NCBI RefSeq assembly: GCF_004341395.1
Contig: NZ_SLXT01000011.1
Location: forward strand, 39,062 to 103,061
Direction of reading: 5' to 3'
DNA from: Heliophilum fasciatum
Lineage (GTDB): Bacteria > Bacillota > Desulfitobacteriia > Heliobacteriales > Heliobacteriaceae
Length of the DNA stretch: 64,000 nucleotides
In this document: positions 7,604-15,727 of the stretch, piece by piece
How the letters are laid out: each line of letters begins with the position of its first letter
Position numbering within the stretch: position 1 is the first letter of the stretch
Program-made: the position numbers and the translations under genes
Notes under the pieces: model-generated
What the model saw: the letters and a program-made list of their open reading frames with translations, nothing else
What the model was told of the DNA's origin: nothing
Databases searched by the model: none

Positions 7604-10453
7604 CTATTGCGGACTCATGATCATTGGGTTCCTCAGCATCGTGCGCCAGTTCATGATCGTTCCGTCACTTTCAATCGTTACGGCGCCGTGGTGATCGGTG
7701 CGCAGCACGGTGGCACCGGTGTTGGCCCAGGCATCGATCACTGTTTTGGCCGGATGGCCGAAGGTGTTTTTGCCTACCGAGATGATCGCCAGTCGCGGTT
7801 GTGTAGCTGGGGGGAGATTGCTATGGAATGTACGGGAACTGCCGTGATGGGGCACCTTGACGATGTGCGCTAGCAGAGGTTGTTCTTGATTGCTGTCGCT
7901 GAAGTGTTTGAGAAGTTGTTCTTGGCCGTTTTTATCAACGTCGCCTGTCAGGAGCAAGCGCAAGCTACCGTAGGTAAGTGCTGTGACGATGGACGAATCG
8001 TTAATATTTTCCGGTCGAGAGTCGACTGTGGGGTACAAGACATGAAGGTGCAGTGGCGGGTCATGCTTTTGCGCTGCCAGCGGTGCTAGGTCGCTTTCAG
8101 GTGCGGGTGCTTCGACTACGGTGATACCGCGTTGTTGGGCCAATTCCAGTAACGACAGATACGCTTCGTTCGGTTCCGGCGACGGTGAAAGAATCAACCG
8201 CTCCACCGGAATGGCCTTAATGATGGCCAATAAGCCGCCAATATGATCTTGATCGGCATGGGTATTGATCACAGCGCTGAGGCGCGTCGTGCCGGTGCGG
8301 TTGAGGTAGGGAAGCACTGTTGTTGCCCCGGGATCGCGTGGGGTGGCTGGACCGCTGTTGCTCTGATTGCCCCAGGAGCGAGCCGGCCCCGGCGCATCAA
8401 TGAGTATGGGGTCCCCCGTGGGCGGATGAATAACGATGCTGTCTCCTTGACCGACGTCAAGAAAAACAACCCGCAGCGGCTGGGGCCACCACCACGTAAA
8501 GGCGATCAGGGCCATGAGTAACAATGCACCTGGCGGAGCAAACTGCAAAATCCAGGCGCTGTGCTTCGGCGAGAGGTGATCGAGCCGGAACTCACGCCAG
8601 AGCAAGAGAAGCCCATAGAAAAGCACGATCCAAAGCGGATGGGGGGAGGCGATCGTTAATGCCGCCCCAGGCAACTCAGCCAGAAACTGCAAGGCTGTGC
8701 GCATGATGCTGACGAGCAGGGCAACTGGCTGGAGTAAAAGCGCCGCCAGATCGGTGGAGATGAACTGGAGGACGCTGGCGGCCATACCGATGTTGGTGAC
8801 GAGGCCGATGATCGTGCCGGCGGCCAGATTGGCCACAAAACCAGCTAAGGAAAAAAGGTTAAAGTGGTAAATGCTCAGCGGCGCCACGGCGATTTGGGCG
8901 GCCACTGTCAGGCAAGCGGCCGTGATCAAGCCCTGGCGCAGTTTTTGGGTCCAAGGGGAGCCCGATGCCCCATCTTCTGCTGCGGCCCCGGCTTCGTTAT
9001 GTGTCGCGTCCCGTGCTACATCCTGTTCTGGGCCTGCTGATTTTCCTTTTGCTTCGCCTACGGCTTCGGTTGGTACTGTCACTGCCCCTTCCTGGTAGGC
9101 AGCAAGCATGGATAAAGTTATGCTTGGACCCGAACCTATGCTTGGTTGTGAACTTATGCTTTCCTGTGAAGTTCTACTTGGTCGCGGTGTAAGAGCCGGC
9201 AAAAGATAGATGATCCCCCAGGTGGCGATAAAGGAAAGTTGGAATCCCGGGTCGGCAATCATTAAGGGCTCCCAAAGCAGCAATGGTAAGGCGGCAGCGG
9301 CAATTAATGTCGGCGGATCGGTGCGGCGGCTAAGACCGCGCGCCAGCAACGCCATCAAGGCCATGGCCAGGGCGCGCTGCACCGAAGGCGGAAAACCGGC
9401 CATCCAACTGTAAAAGGTGATGATCACCGCCGTCAGCGCCAAGCTGGGCCGCAGTGGCAAGCGAAAGCGGGGATGCCCTTGCAAGATCCAAAGAACGCTG
9501 GCTGTGATTACGGCAATGTTAGCGCCAGACACGGCAAAAGCATGGGCGACACCGGTCAAACGAAAAGCGTCGCGATCGGCCGGCGAAAGCCCGGCTTGTC
9601 CGCCAAAAAGAATGCCCTTGATGATCGCCCCCTCCTCAGGCGCTGTGGCGGCGTCCACAAAGGCCTCCAGGTTCAGCCGTTGCCGAGCTGCCGTAGCTTG
9701 GATTTGATCGATGATGCTTGTAAGTATACCGGTGCGGCTCCGGACGAATGCTTCTTCTTCAGGCGATAAAAGTTCCAGGCCACCCTGGCGGTCGAGCAGC
9801 AGTTCCACAGCTATGCCTTGTCGCCACAAATAGGCTTGATAATCGAAATCACCGGGATTGCGCGGTGGCGATGGCCGTTGGATTTTGCCGGTAGCACGAA
9901 CGATTTGATTGACGTAGACGGAGCCGGCCTCTGTTGTGGCGTCGGCCTCCGTCAGAGCGATGGCCTTCGTCGTGGCGCCGGCCCCTGTCAGGGCGGCTTC
10001 CGTCGTGGCGCCGGCTTCTGACCTGCTGCCAAAAGGGCCAAATTGGCGCAAACCGATGATTTCACCGTTTTCCAAGCGCAAACGGTACGTGCGGCGTTCC
10101 GGGCTGTACTGGGCTTCGGTGATCGTGCCACGCACAGTGATGCGCTCGTCCTGATCGGTAGTGATGGACGAGGTAATCTGGGCTGCTTGCGCAGCATAAA
10201 AGGCGGCGGTGATCACAATTAAACTGTAAAGCAGCCAGCGAAGGGCCGGTGCTTTTACTCGTGGCGCGAAGGAGGGGGCCGCCGTGAGGTGACGGTCGCT
10301 TCCGTAGACGATCATCGCCAGTGTGAGAACACAACTGATCAACAGAGCGCCTTTCGCCGGATCGCCGGCATCATGCAGCCACGGCGGGAAGGTCAATCCG
10401 AGGGCCAAGCCGTTGGCGAAAAGCAGAGAAAATACGACCAATGGTCGCTGCAT
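7604..10453 (-). CDS. comEC: Competence protein ComEC/Rec2, DNA uptake channel
   Basis: Polytopic membrane protein that carries single-stranded DNA across the cytoplasmic membrane. The 949 residues show two N-terminal helices, a DUF4131-like soluble domain, the Competence domain with GVAHAFAVSGANIAVI followed by many helices, and a C-terminal metallo-beta-lactamase-type domain with the metal motif NTHADQDHIGGL. Two insertions are unusual: a repetitive TEAGATTEA-type stretch at about residues 150-185 and a long Ser/Glu-rich loop between membrane helices. The ATG at 10453 lies 8 bases after GGAGG; a TTG two codons upstream is too close to it. comEA is about 6 kb away on the other strand. Confidence 0.94.
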   Translation of the reverse strand: MQRPLVVFSLLFANGLALGLTFPPWLHDAGDPAKGALLISCVLTLAMIVYGSDRHLTAAPSFAPRVKAPALRWLLYSLIVITAAFYAAQAAQITSSITTDQDERITVRGTITEAQYSPERRTYRLRLENGEIIGLRQFGPFGSRSEAGATTEAALTGAGATTKAIALTEADATTEAGSVYVNQIVRATGKIQRPSPPRNPGDFDYQAYLWRQGIAVELLLDRQGGLELLSPEEEAFVRSRTGILTSIIDQIQATAARQRLNLEAFVDAATAPEEGAIIKGILFGGQAGLSPADRDAFRLTGVAHAFAVSGANIAVITASVLWILQGHPRFRLPLRPSLALTAVIITFYSWMAGFPPSVQRALAMALMALLARGLSRRTDPPTLIAAAALPLLLWEPLMIADPGFQLSFIATWGIIYLLPALTPRPSRTSQESISSQPSIGSGPSITLSMLAAYQEGAVTVPTEAVGEAKGKSAGPEQDVARDATHNEAGAAAEDGASGSPWTQKLRQGLITAACLTVAAQIAVAPLSIYHFNLFSLAGFVANLAAGTIIGLVTNIGMAASVLQFISTDLAALLLQPVALLVSIMRTALQFLAELPGAALTIASPHPLWIVLFYGLLLLWREFRLDHLSPKHSAWILQFAPPGALLLMALIAFTWWWPQPLRVVFLDVGQGDSIVIHPPTGDPILIDAPGPARSWGNQSNSGPATPRDPGATTVLPYLNRTGTTRLSAVINTHADQDHIGGLLAIIKAIPVERLILSPSPEPNEAYLSLLELAQQRGITVVEAPAPESDLAPLAAQKHDPPLHLHVLYPTVDSRPENINDSSIVTALTYGSLRLLLTGDVDKNGQEQLLKHFSDSNQEQPLLAHIVKVPHHGSSRTFHSNLPPATQPRLAIISVGKNTFGHPAKTVIDAWANTGATVLRTDHHGAVTIESDGTIMNWRTMLRNPMIMSPQ
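9930..10020. repeat. Degenerate in-frame repeat inside comEC
   Basis: Repeated blocks built on ttcgtcgtggcgccggc and gtcagggcgg, encoding Thr/Glu/Ala-rich repeats in the N-terminal soluble domain. ComEC proteins do not normally carry this stretch. Confidence 0.6.
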
Positions 10454-10639
10454 CTTCAACACCTCCCCATGATGAGCGATTCTTCGTCAAGGTGAATTAA
10501 AAATCCTGCTATAAAATACATTAAATGGTTAAAATGGCGCGAAGTTTTTTTCTGCACTGTCGACAAAGGGAGTCGTGACTGCTCACGAGTGGTTGCGGTA
10601 TACTGGTGAGGAATGAGTTGATGAGAAGGTGGCAAGGCA

Positions 10640-11791
10640 ATGGATTACCAGGGCTTCAAAGCGGCGCTTGATCGTGGCTTGCTCGCGCCTGTTTATATCC
10701 TGACCGGTGAAGACCCTTTTTTGCTTCAGGAGCTTTACGGCCGTTTGACGGCTTGGTTTTTAGCGATGCCGTCGGGCGATTTTAACTTTGATCGCCTGGA
10801 AGGGGATACGTCGGCAGAAGCCTTGACGGAGCTAGCTCAAACGCCGCCGTTTTTGGGGGAACGGCGCTTGGTTGTCGTTCGTGACTTGGCGTTGCTGCGC
10901 AGTCGCGGCGATAGTGGTGCCGGTGCTGGTGACGAGGAAGGAGCCGGAGCGGCTGTGGGTGCCGGCAAAGAAAGCCCGGTAGCATCGGCAGCGACGGCCC
11001 CTTCGGCAGCAACTTCCAGCGGTAAACGGGGAAAAAACAAAAAAGCGCCCGATTCGGACGCTTCCTTGCTGGCTTATGTTCAAGATCCGAACCCGACGAC
11101 GACGTTAGTTTTTTATTCGCCGGGCGGTGTAGATAAACGCAAACGGCTCTATAAGGCCGTGGAAAAAGCCGGCGGCGTCGTAGAAGTCAAGGCGCTTCGT
11201 GACAGCGACGTGCTGGCCTGGGTGCGGCGGCGCGCTGACGGGCTGGGCATGCCGATTGATCCGGAAGCGTTGACCTTGCTCGTCGAGCGCACCGGCAATG
11301 ATCTGGGACTGTTGACGCAGGAATTGACAAAGTTGCAGACCTTCCTGGGACAACCGTCGCCGCAGCGACGGGTTACGGTGGAACGGGTGCGTCGCTTGGT
11401 GCCGGCTACCGCCATGGACAAGATTTTTGCGATCACCGAAGCGCTGGGACGGCGGGCCGTTGGTGAAGCGCTGACGTTGACTCGTGAATTGATCTTGCAT
11501 GGCGAAAAGCCGGTGCCCTTGATGTTTTTGATCGTCCGCCATGTGCGCCAACTGTTGATGGTGACTGATCTGGCGGCGCGCCGTGTGCCCAAGACGGAGT
11601 GGGTGACTGTGTTAAAGGTACCCCCGGGGATCGTACGTAAGTTAGAGGAGCAGGCGAAGCGATTTCGTCCCGACGATCTGCGCATGCTCCATGGGCGGTT
11701 TGCCGAAGCTGATCGGGCGGTGAAAAAAGGCCGTGAAGATGCCCAAGCGCTGCTGGAACGGATTATGCTTTCCTTTGCCCGGTCACAATAG
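10640..11791 (+). CDS. holA: DNA polymerase III delta subunit HolA
   Basis: Clamp-loader subunit that opens the beta sliding clamp. The N-terminal fold (PVYILTGEDPFLLQELYGRL) and C-terminal helical domain (RQLLMVTDLAARR) match the family. A low-complexity Gly/Ala/Lys-rich insertion of about 50 residues lies at about 93-142 between conserved segments, so the 383 residues exceed the usual 340 or so. It is encoded by GC-rich repeated sequence and is probably a disordered surface loop. Start ATG 10640 follows AGAAGGTGG. It converges on rpsT and shares a terminator with it, the common arrangement in Bacillota. Confidence 0.93.
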   Translation: MDYQGFKAALDRGLLAPVYILTGEDPFLLQELYGRLTAWFLAMPSGDFNFDRLEGDTSAEALTELAQTPPFLGERRLVVVRDLALLRSRGDSGAGAGDEEGAGAAVGAGKESPVASAATAPSAATSSGKRGKNKKAPDSDASLLAYVQDPNPTTTLVFYSPGGVDKRKRLYKAVEKAGGVVEVKALRDSDVLAWVRRRADGLGMPIDPEALTLLVERTGNDLGLLTQELTKLQTFLGQPSPQRRVTVERVRRLVPATAMDKIFAITEALGRRAVGEALTLTRELILHGEKPVPLMFLIVRHVRQLLMVTDLAARRVPKTEWVTVLKVPPGIVRKLEEQAKRFRPDDLRMLHGRFAEADRAVKKGREDAQALLERIMLSFARSQ

Positions 11792-11801
11792 CCAAAAAAT
11801 G

Positions 11802-11835
11802 AAAAACCCTTCGCCGTTCGGGCGGAGGGTTTTTT
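11802..11835 (+). terminator. Terminator shared by holA and rpsT
   Basis: GC-rich stem (aaaaacccttcgcc / ggcggagggtttttt) with T runs available in both directions, between two convergent genes. Confidence 0.85.
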
Positions 11836-11852
11836 AGCGTCTTATGAATAAA

Positions 11853-12122
11853 TTATTGCGCAGCTGCTTTGTTCAGCTTGCGGGTAAGACGGGACTTTTT
11901 CCGGGAAGCCATGTTTTTATGCACAAGGCCTTTCGCGGCAGCTTTGTCCAGGGCTCGAACAGCTTTGGCGAGGGCTAGACGAGCGTTATCAAGATTAGCC
12001 GAAGCTACGGCTTCTTCAAAGCGTTTGATCGTCGTACGCAGCGCTGAACGAGCCGATGCATTGCGCAGGGTCCGTTCTTGGGTAATTTTCACACGCTTAA
12101 TCGCCGATTTGATATTAGGCAC
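11853..12122 (-). CDS. rpsT: 30S ribosomal protein S20
   Basis: Small 16S rRNA-binding protein. The sequence PNIKSAIKRVKITQERTLRN and the basic C-terminus ASRKKSRLTRKLNKAAAQ are diagnostic. It starts at GTG 12122, preceded by GAGGAGGTG; the 14 residues of open frame before it have no support. At 89 residues it is normal size. It is divergent from the holin-like gene and convergent with holA. Confidence 0.96.
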   Translation of the reverse strand: MPNIKSAIKRVKITQERTLRNASARSALRTTIKRFEEAVASANLDNARLALAKAVRALDKAAAKGLVHKNMASRKKSRLTRKLNKAAAQ

Positions 12123-12154
12123 ACTCTTCACCTCCTCGCTGGTCAACAACGGAT

Positions 12155-12183
12155 ATTCTACCATGTTATCGCTCGTGGTGCAA
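12155..12183 (-). promoter_or_regulatory. Promoter of rpsT
   Basis: On the minus strand TTGCAC (12183-12178), 17 bases, TAGAAT (12160-12155), about 33 bases before the GTG start. Confidence 0.65.
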
Positions 12184-12262
12184 GTATGTTTTTCACTGTA
12201 TGAATCGTTATCTTTTGAGTCATACTACTACCGGATTAAAACGCAAAGGAGGTTAGAACGTT

Positions 12263-12625
12263 TTGATTGGTGCATTGGTTCGTTTTCTCGTATCCGCCGT
12301 GGTTCTTTTAGTGGTTAGCTGGTTTGTTCCAGGCTTTGTTATTAACGGCATTATGGGTGCGGTTATCGCAGCTTTTGTGATCGCTTTGCTGGGGTATGCC
12401 GCCGAAGCTGTGCTGGGTGACCAGGTAATGGGCATGCGCCGTGGGATTGTCGGCTTTGTTGTTTCCGCGATTGTTATCTGGCTTAGCCAATTGCTCGTTC
12501 CCGGATCGATTCAAGTTACCCTCGTAGGTGCGATTATCGCTGCGTTGGTCATCGGCGTTTTGGATGCTGTATTGCCTACACCGCTTGACAGCGCCCGTGC
12601 GTTGAACAATCGCCCTAAGGAATAA
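12263..12625 (+). CDS. Four-helix membrane protein, phage-holin/YvlD family
   Basis: 120 residues that are almost entirely four hydrophobic helices (about 3-22, 28-50, 60-78, 84-104) with GIVGFVVSAIVIW and VGAIIAALVIGVLDAVLP. This matches the 'mycobacterial four-TM phage holin'/YvlD-type family of chromosomal membrane proteins. Despite the name there are no phage genes nearby, and a true lysis function is not implied. The start is TTG 12263 after AAAGGAGG. It occupies the position between rpsT and spoIIP where many spore formers carry the germination protease gene gpr. Confidence 0.8.
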   Translation: MIGALVRFLVSAVVLLVVSWFVPGFVINGIMGAVIAAFVIALLGYAAEAVLGDQVMGMRRGIVGFVVSAIVIWLSQLLVPGSIQVTLVGAIIAALVIGVLDAVLPTPLDSARALNNRPKE

Positions 12626-12660
12626 TTGAATAGGCAATTATTTTTCTGACATAGGTCAGT

Positions 12661-12690
12661 CCCCCTTCTCATAAGCTAAAGAGAGGGGGG
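12661..12690 (+). promoter_or_regulatory. Hairpin that sequesters the spoIIP ribosome binding site
   Basis: A 10-bp stem (cccccttctc, 10-base loop, gagagggggg). The right arm is the spoIIP Shine-Dalgarno sequence and a T-rich tract follows. It may end the upstream transcript, block spoIIP translation on readthrough RNA, or both. Confidence 0.65.
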
Positions 12691-12696
12691 ATTTCT

Positions 12697-13941
12697 TTGT
12701 TTTTTGGCTGGACAAACCGCGGGAGGCAGCTTGTCTTGCGCTGGATCGGCTGGGGAAGTGCCGGCGCGTTGATGGTCGGTGTTGTTTGGTTAGGCGGCTT
12801 GTGGACATTCCAAGGCGGTCTGCGCCAGATGATCGCCGCACCGTTGACGTGGCTTCATGTAGCCGTGCCGGCCGTAGGCAGTCGGGAAGCTGCAGCGGGA
12901 TTGATTCCGCCGGAAGGAACGGCCGGTGCCCTGTCACCCCATCCCATAAGTGCATTGTTGAGTTGGCAGTTGCCTTTTTGGCGAAGCGCCGAGTCCGCCG
13001 GCGGGGAAAAGCAGCAAGATGACCTGGAAGTGGGAAGAAAAGCGGGGCTGCAGGCGGGGACGGAAGCCGGCACACAAGCCAAGCTGGGGCTACAACCACC
13101 GGAACCGACGGTGCCGCCGCTCACCGGTGCGCTGGCTTTGCGTAAGGTCGACACAGGGGAACCGGAAGCTGCCGAAGTCGAAGGGGAAGACAACTTGGAC
13201 GTCGATGTGCTGCGTGAAGATCTGCGTGGCTTGCCCGGTGACGGAAAGGGATCTGCGAACGGTGGCGGTGCGGCCGGAGGGGCCGGAGAGGCCGGAGAGG
13301 CTGAGCCGATCAAAGAACGGCCGATTTCGCCGGTACTGCTGCTTTATCATACACATAACAGTGAAACCTACGCAGCGACCGGCGGCAAGTCCCGCTTGGA
13401 CGGGCAAAATGCCGGTGTTTATAAGGTAGGCAAGCGTTTTGCCGAACAGATCAAAGCCAAGCGCGCCTTGCCGGTGATTCATTCCGAACGGATCAATGAT
13501 TTTCCTTCCTATCAAGCGGCCTATGCTGAATCGGCCCGTACGCTGGCAGAGATGCTGATCTCCCATCCCAACCCCTTGGCGATTATGGACATTCATCGTG
13601 ATGCCGGGCCGGGCCGGGAAACGGTTAAAATCGGTAAGCGAACCTATGCCAAGATCCTTTTTGTTGTCGGTACGGATGCACGGGCACCGCACCCACGGTG
13701 GCGGGAGAACCTTGCTTTTGCTGAAGCCTTATCGGCCAAGTTAAATGAGCTCTATCCGGGGATCAGTAAGGGCATTCTGACCAAGAACGGCCGCTATCAT
13801 CAGCAAGTGTCGCCACGGGCGCTTTTGGTGGAGATCGGTAGTGATCGTAACGCCACGACGGAAGCTTTGGCTTCGGCTGATGCCTTGGCTGATGCCTTGG
13901 GCAAGCTACTGGAAGAGCAAGGGTTACTCAAGGACCTCTAA
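12697..13941 (+). CDS. spoIIP: Stage II sporulation protein P
   Basis: Mother-cell cell wall amidase/endopeptidase of the SpoIIDMP engulfment complex. The N-terminus has a membrane anchor (about residues 19-38). A variable Pro/Glu/Ala/Gly-rich spacer follows, and the catalytic domain starts at about 208 with ISPVLLLYHTHNSETYA, MDIHRDAGPGRETVKI and the C-terminal LLVEIGSDRNATTEA. The start is TTG 12697, six bases after GAGAGGGGGG. A 9-bp GC-rich repeat (gaggccgga) sits in the spacer. It is normally sigma-E dependent; I do not see a convincing sigma-E promoter. A terminator follows the stop. Confidence 0.93.
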   Translation: MFFGWTNRGRQLVLRWIGWGSAGALMVGVVWLGGLWTFQGGLRQMIAAPLTWLHVAVPAVGSREAAAGLIPPEGTAGALSPHPISALLSWQLPFWRSAESAGGEKQQDDLEVGRKAGLQAGTEAGTQAKLGLQPPEPTVPPLTGALALRKVDTGEPEAAEVEGEDNLDVDVLREDLRGLPGDGKGSANGGGAAGGAGEAGEAEPIKERPISPVLLLYHTHNSETYAATGGKSRLDGQNAGVYKVGKRFAEQIKAKRALPVIHSERINDFPSYQAAYAESARTLAEMLISHPNPLAIMDIHRDAGPGRETVKIGKRTYAKILFVVGTDARAPHPRWRENLAFAEALSAKLNELYPGISKGILTKNGRYHQQVSPRALLVEIGSDRNATTEALASADALADALGKLLEEQGLLKDL

Positions 13942-13976
13942 AAAAACCTTTGTCGATATGACGAGGTTTTTTTTTT
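13941..13976 (+). terminator. Terminator after spoIIP
   Basis: Stem aacctttgtc / gacgaggtt followed by a run of ten T. Confidence 0.75.
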
Positions 13977-14027
13977 GCTCGTTACCTGTTATAGTGAGGA
14001 GCGATACAATGGGGGAGGGGAGAGGCC

Positions 14028-15587
14028 ATGACCCAGGGCCAGCGTGTAGCCCGTGCTGCCGGTTCCATGATGTTAGCTATGCTGGTGTCGCGGATTCTTG
14101 GCTTTGTCCGTGAAGCCGTCATCGGTGCTAAGTTCGGACAAAATGAAATTACTGATTCCTATATTGCGGCCTTTGCTTTACCGGATTTTTTATATTTTTT
14201 GCTGGTTGGCGGTGCCATCTCGACGGCCTTTATCCCGGTCTTTTCGTCTTATGTAGCCCGTCAGGAAAACGAAGACAGTTGGCGTGTGGCTTCTTCCATC
14301 GTCAATGCGATGGTGATCATGCTGGTCATCGGTATTGTGTTGGGCGAGATTTTTACGCCCTATCTGATCCCGCTCGTTGCGTTTGACTTTGAAGGAGAGA
14401 CGCTGGAACGAACGATCTTCTTGACTCGGCTTATGTTTCCTTCGGTCTTGTTTACCGGTTTGGCCGGACTGTCGATGGGGATTTTGAATTCCCATCAGCA
14501 TTTTCTCATGCCGGCCCTCGGATCGATTCTTTATAATTTGGTGATCATTGTCGTTGGTTGGCTCTTTGCGGATCAACTGGGGATTGCGGCTTTTTCGATC
14601 GGCGTGGTTTTCGGAGCTTTGACCAATTTTGCTGTACAATTGCCGGCGCTGTCGCGGGCCGGTTTTCGTTACCGCTTGACCTTAGATCTCCGCCATCCCG
14701 GCGTGAAGCGGATCGGTGCGTTGATGATACCGGCGCTGATCGGTTTGTCGATCGGACAAGTGCAGGATATTATCAATCAGAATTTGGCGTCGTCGCTGGA
14801 AGCCGGATCGATTACGGCGCTGCGCTTTGCGAACCGGCTGATGCAACTGCCTCTAGGAGTTTTTGCCATTGCCATTTCGGTGGCTGTGTTCCCGACACTG
14901 ACTCGCTGTGCAGCAAACAAAGAGTGGGAGGAGTTTCGTAAACATTTGTCTTTGGGCTTGCGCAGTGTCGTGTTCATTACGTTGCCGGCGGCAGTGGGGA
15001 TGATGATCTTGCGCGTGCCCCTTGTGCAGGTGCTTTTTGAACATGGCAAATTTGATCGCGCCGCGACGCTAAGCACGGCATCGGTGTTGTTTTACTTCTT
15101 GATCGGCTTGGTGGCGCAGGGGGCCAATCAGTTATTGCCGCGGGTTTTTTATGCGGTGCAAAAACCGCAGATCGTCGTACGCATATCGGCGATTTCGCTC
15201 GTTTTTAATACGCTGATTTCGCTGGTGGTGCTGAACTGGCTTGGCGCAGAAGGCCTGGCGCTGGCTTTTTCGATCAGTGCTTTTTTGACGACGGGGCTCT
15301 TTTTGCTGATGGCACGCCGGGCACTGCGCAAGATGGGCGGGCGGCGCATGGTGCGCTCCTGCTTGCAGACGCTGTTCGCTGCGGTGCTGATGGGGGCGGT
15401 GCTGCAAAGTGTGGTTTATCTGGTGTCCACTTTTTTACCGGTGGAGCAGGAATGGATGCAGTATGGGGCGATGGTGATCTATGTTGCCGTCGGTGCGCTG
15501 GTCTATGGCGCGGTGACGATCGCCATGGGGATGGAGGAAGCGCGCTTTGTGCAGCAGGCGTTTCTGGGGCGATTTAAGCGACGGTGA
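14028..15587 (+). CDS. murJ: Lipid II flippase MurJ
   Basis: MOP-superfamily exporter that flips lipid II for peptidoglycan synthesis. The 519 residues form about 14 membrane helices. The opening AAGSMMLAMLVSRILGFVREAVIGAKFG and the internal FEHGKFD motif are characteristic. The ATG at 14028 follows GGGGAGGGGAGAGG. It stands alone between spoIIP and lepA, with terminators before it. A TATAGT at 13990-13995 may be its -10 box. Confidence 0.94.
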   Translation: MTQGQRVARAAGSMMLAMLVSRILGFVREAVIGAKFGQNEITDSYIAAFALPDFLYFLLVGGAISTAFIPVFSSYVARQENEDSWRVASSIVNAMVIMLVIGIVLGEIFTPYLIPLVAFDFEGETLERTIFLTRLMFPSVLFTGLAGLSMGILNSHQHFLMPALGSILYNLVIIVVGWLFADQLGIAAFSIGVVFGALTNFAVQLPALSRAGFRYRLTLDLRHPGVKRIGALMIPALIGLSIGQVQDIINQNLASSLEAGSITALRFANRLMQLPLGVFAIAISVAVFPTLTRCAANKEWEEFRKHLSLGLRSVVFITLPAAVGMMILRVPLVQVLFEHGKFDRAATLSTASVLFYFLIGLVAQGANQLLPRVFYAVQKPQIVVRISAISLVFNTLISLVVLNWLGAEGLALAFSISAFLTTGLFLLMARRALRKMGGRRMVRSCLQTLFAAVLMGAVLQSVVYLVSTFLPVEQEWMQYGAMVIYVAVGALVYGAVTIAMGMEEARFVQQAFLGRFKRR

Positions 15588-15589
15588 TC

Positions 15590-15631
15590 GCCAAGCTTGT
15601 CCGTGCTTGTGCCAAGCTTGCCCATGCTTGT
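15590..15631. repeat. 21-bp tandem repeat, two copies
   Basis: gccaagcttgtccgtgcttgt (15590-15610) is repeated with two mismatches at 15611-15631, immediately after murJ. It is non-coding and contains the CCAAGC motif also seen in other repeats of this window. Confidence 0.8.
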
Positions 15632-15655
15632 GCTGTGCTTCTGCGGCTAATCCTG

Positions 15656-15684
15656 TTGCTCCGATGGAACAGGTTAGGTATAAT
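15656..15684 (+). promoter_or_regulatory. Promoter of the lepA-hemW transcript
   Basis: TTGCTC (15656-15661), 17 bases, perfect TATAAT (15679-15684), about 44 bases before the lepA start. Confidence 0.7.
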
Positions 15685-15727
15685 ACATTAGATATGTCGC
15701 TTTTTAAGGCAAGGGAGGTTAAGACTC

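Noticed and set aside
12263..12625. A prophage remnant, based on the holin-like protein
   Set aside because: No integrase, structural or lysis genes are nearby; this family is common as chromosomal membrane proteins.
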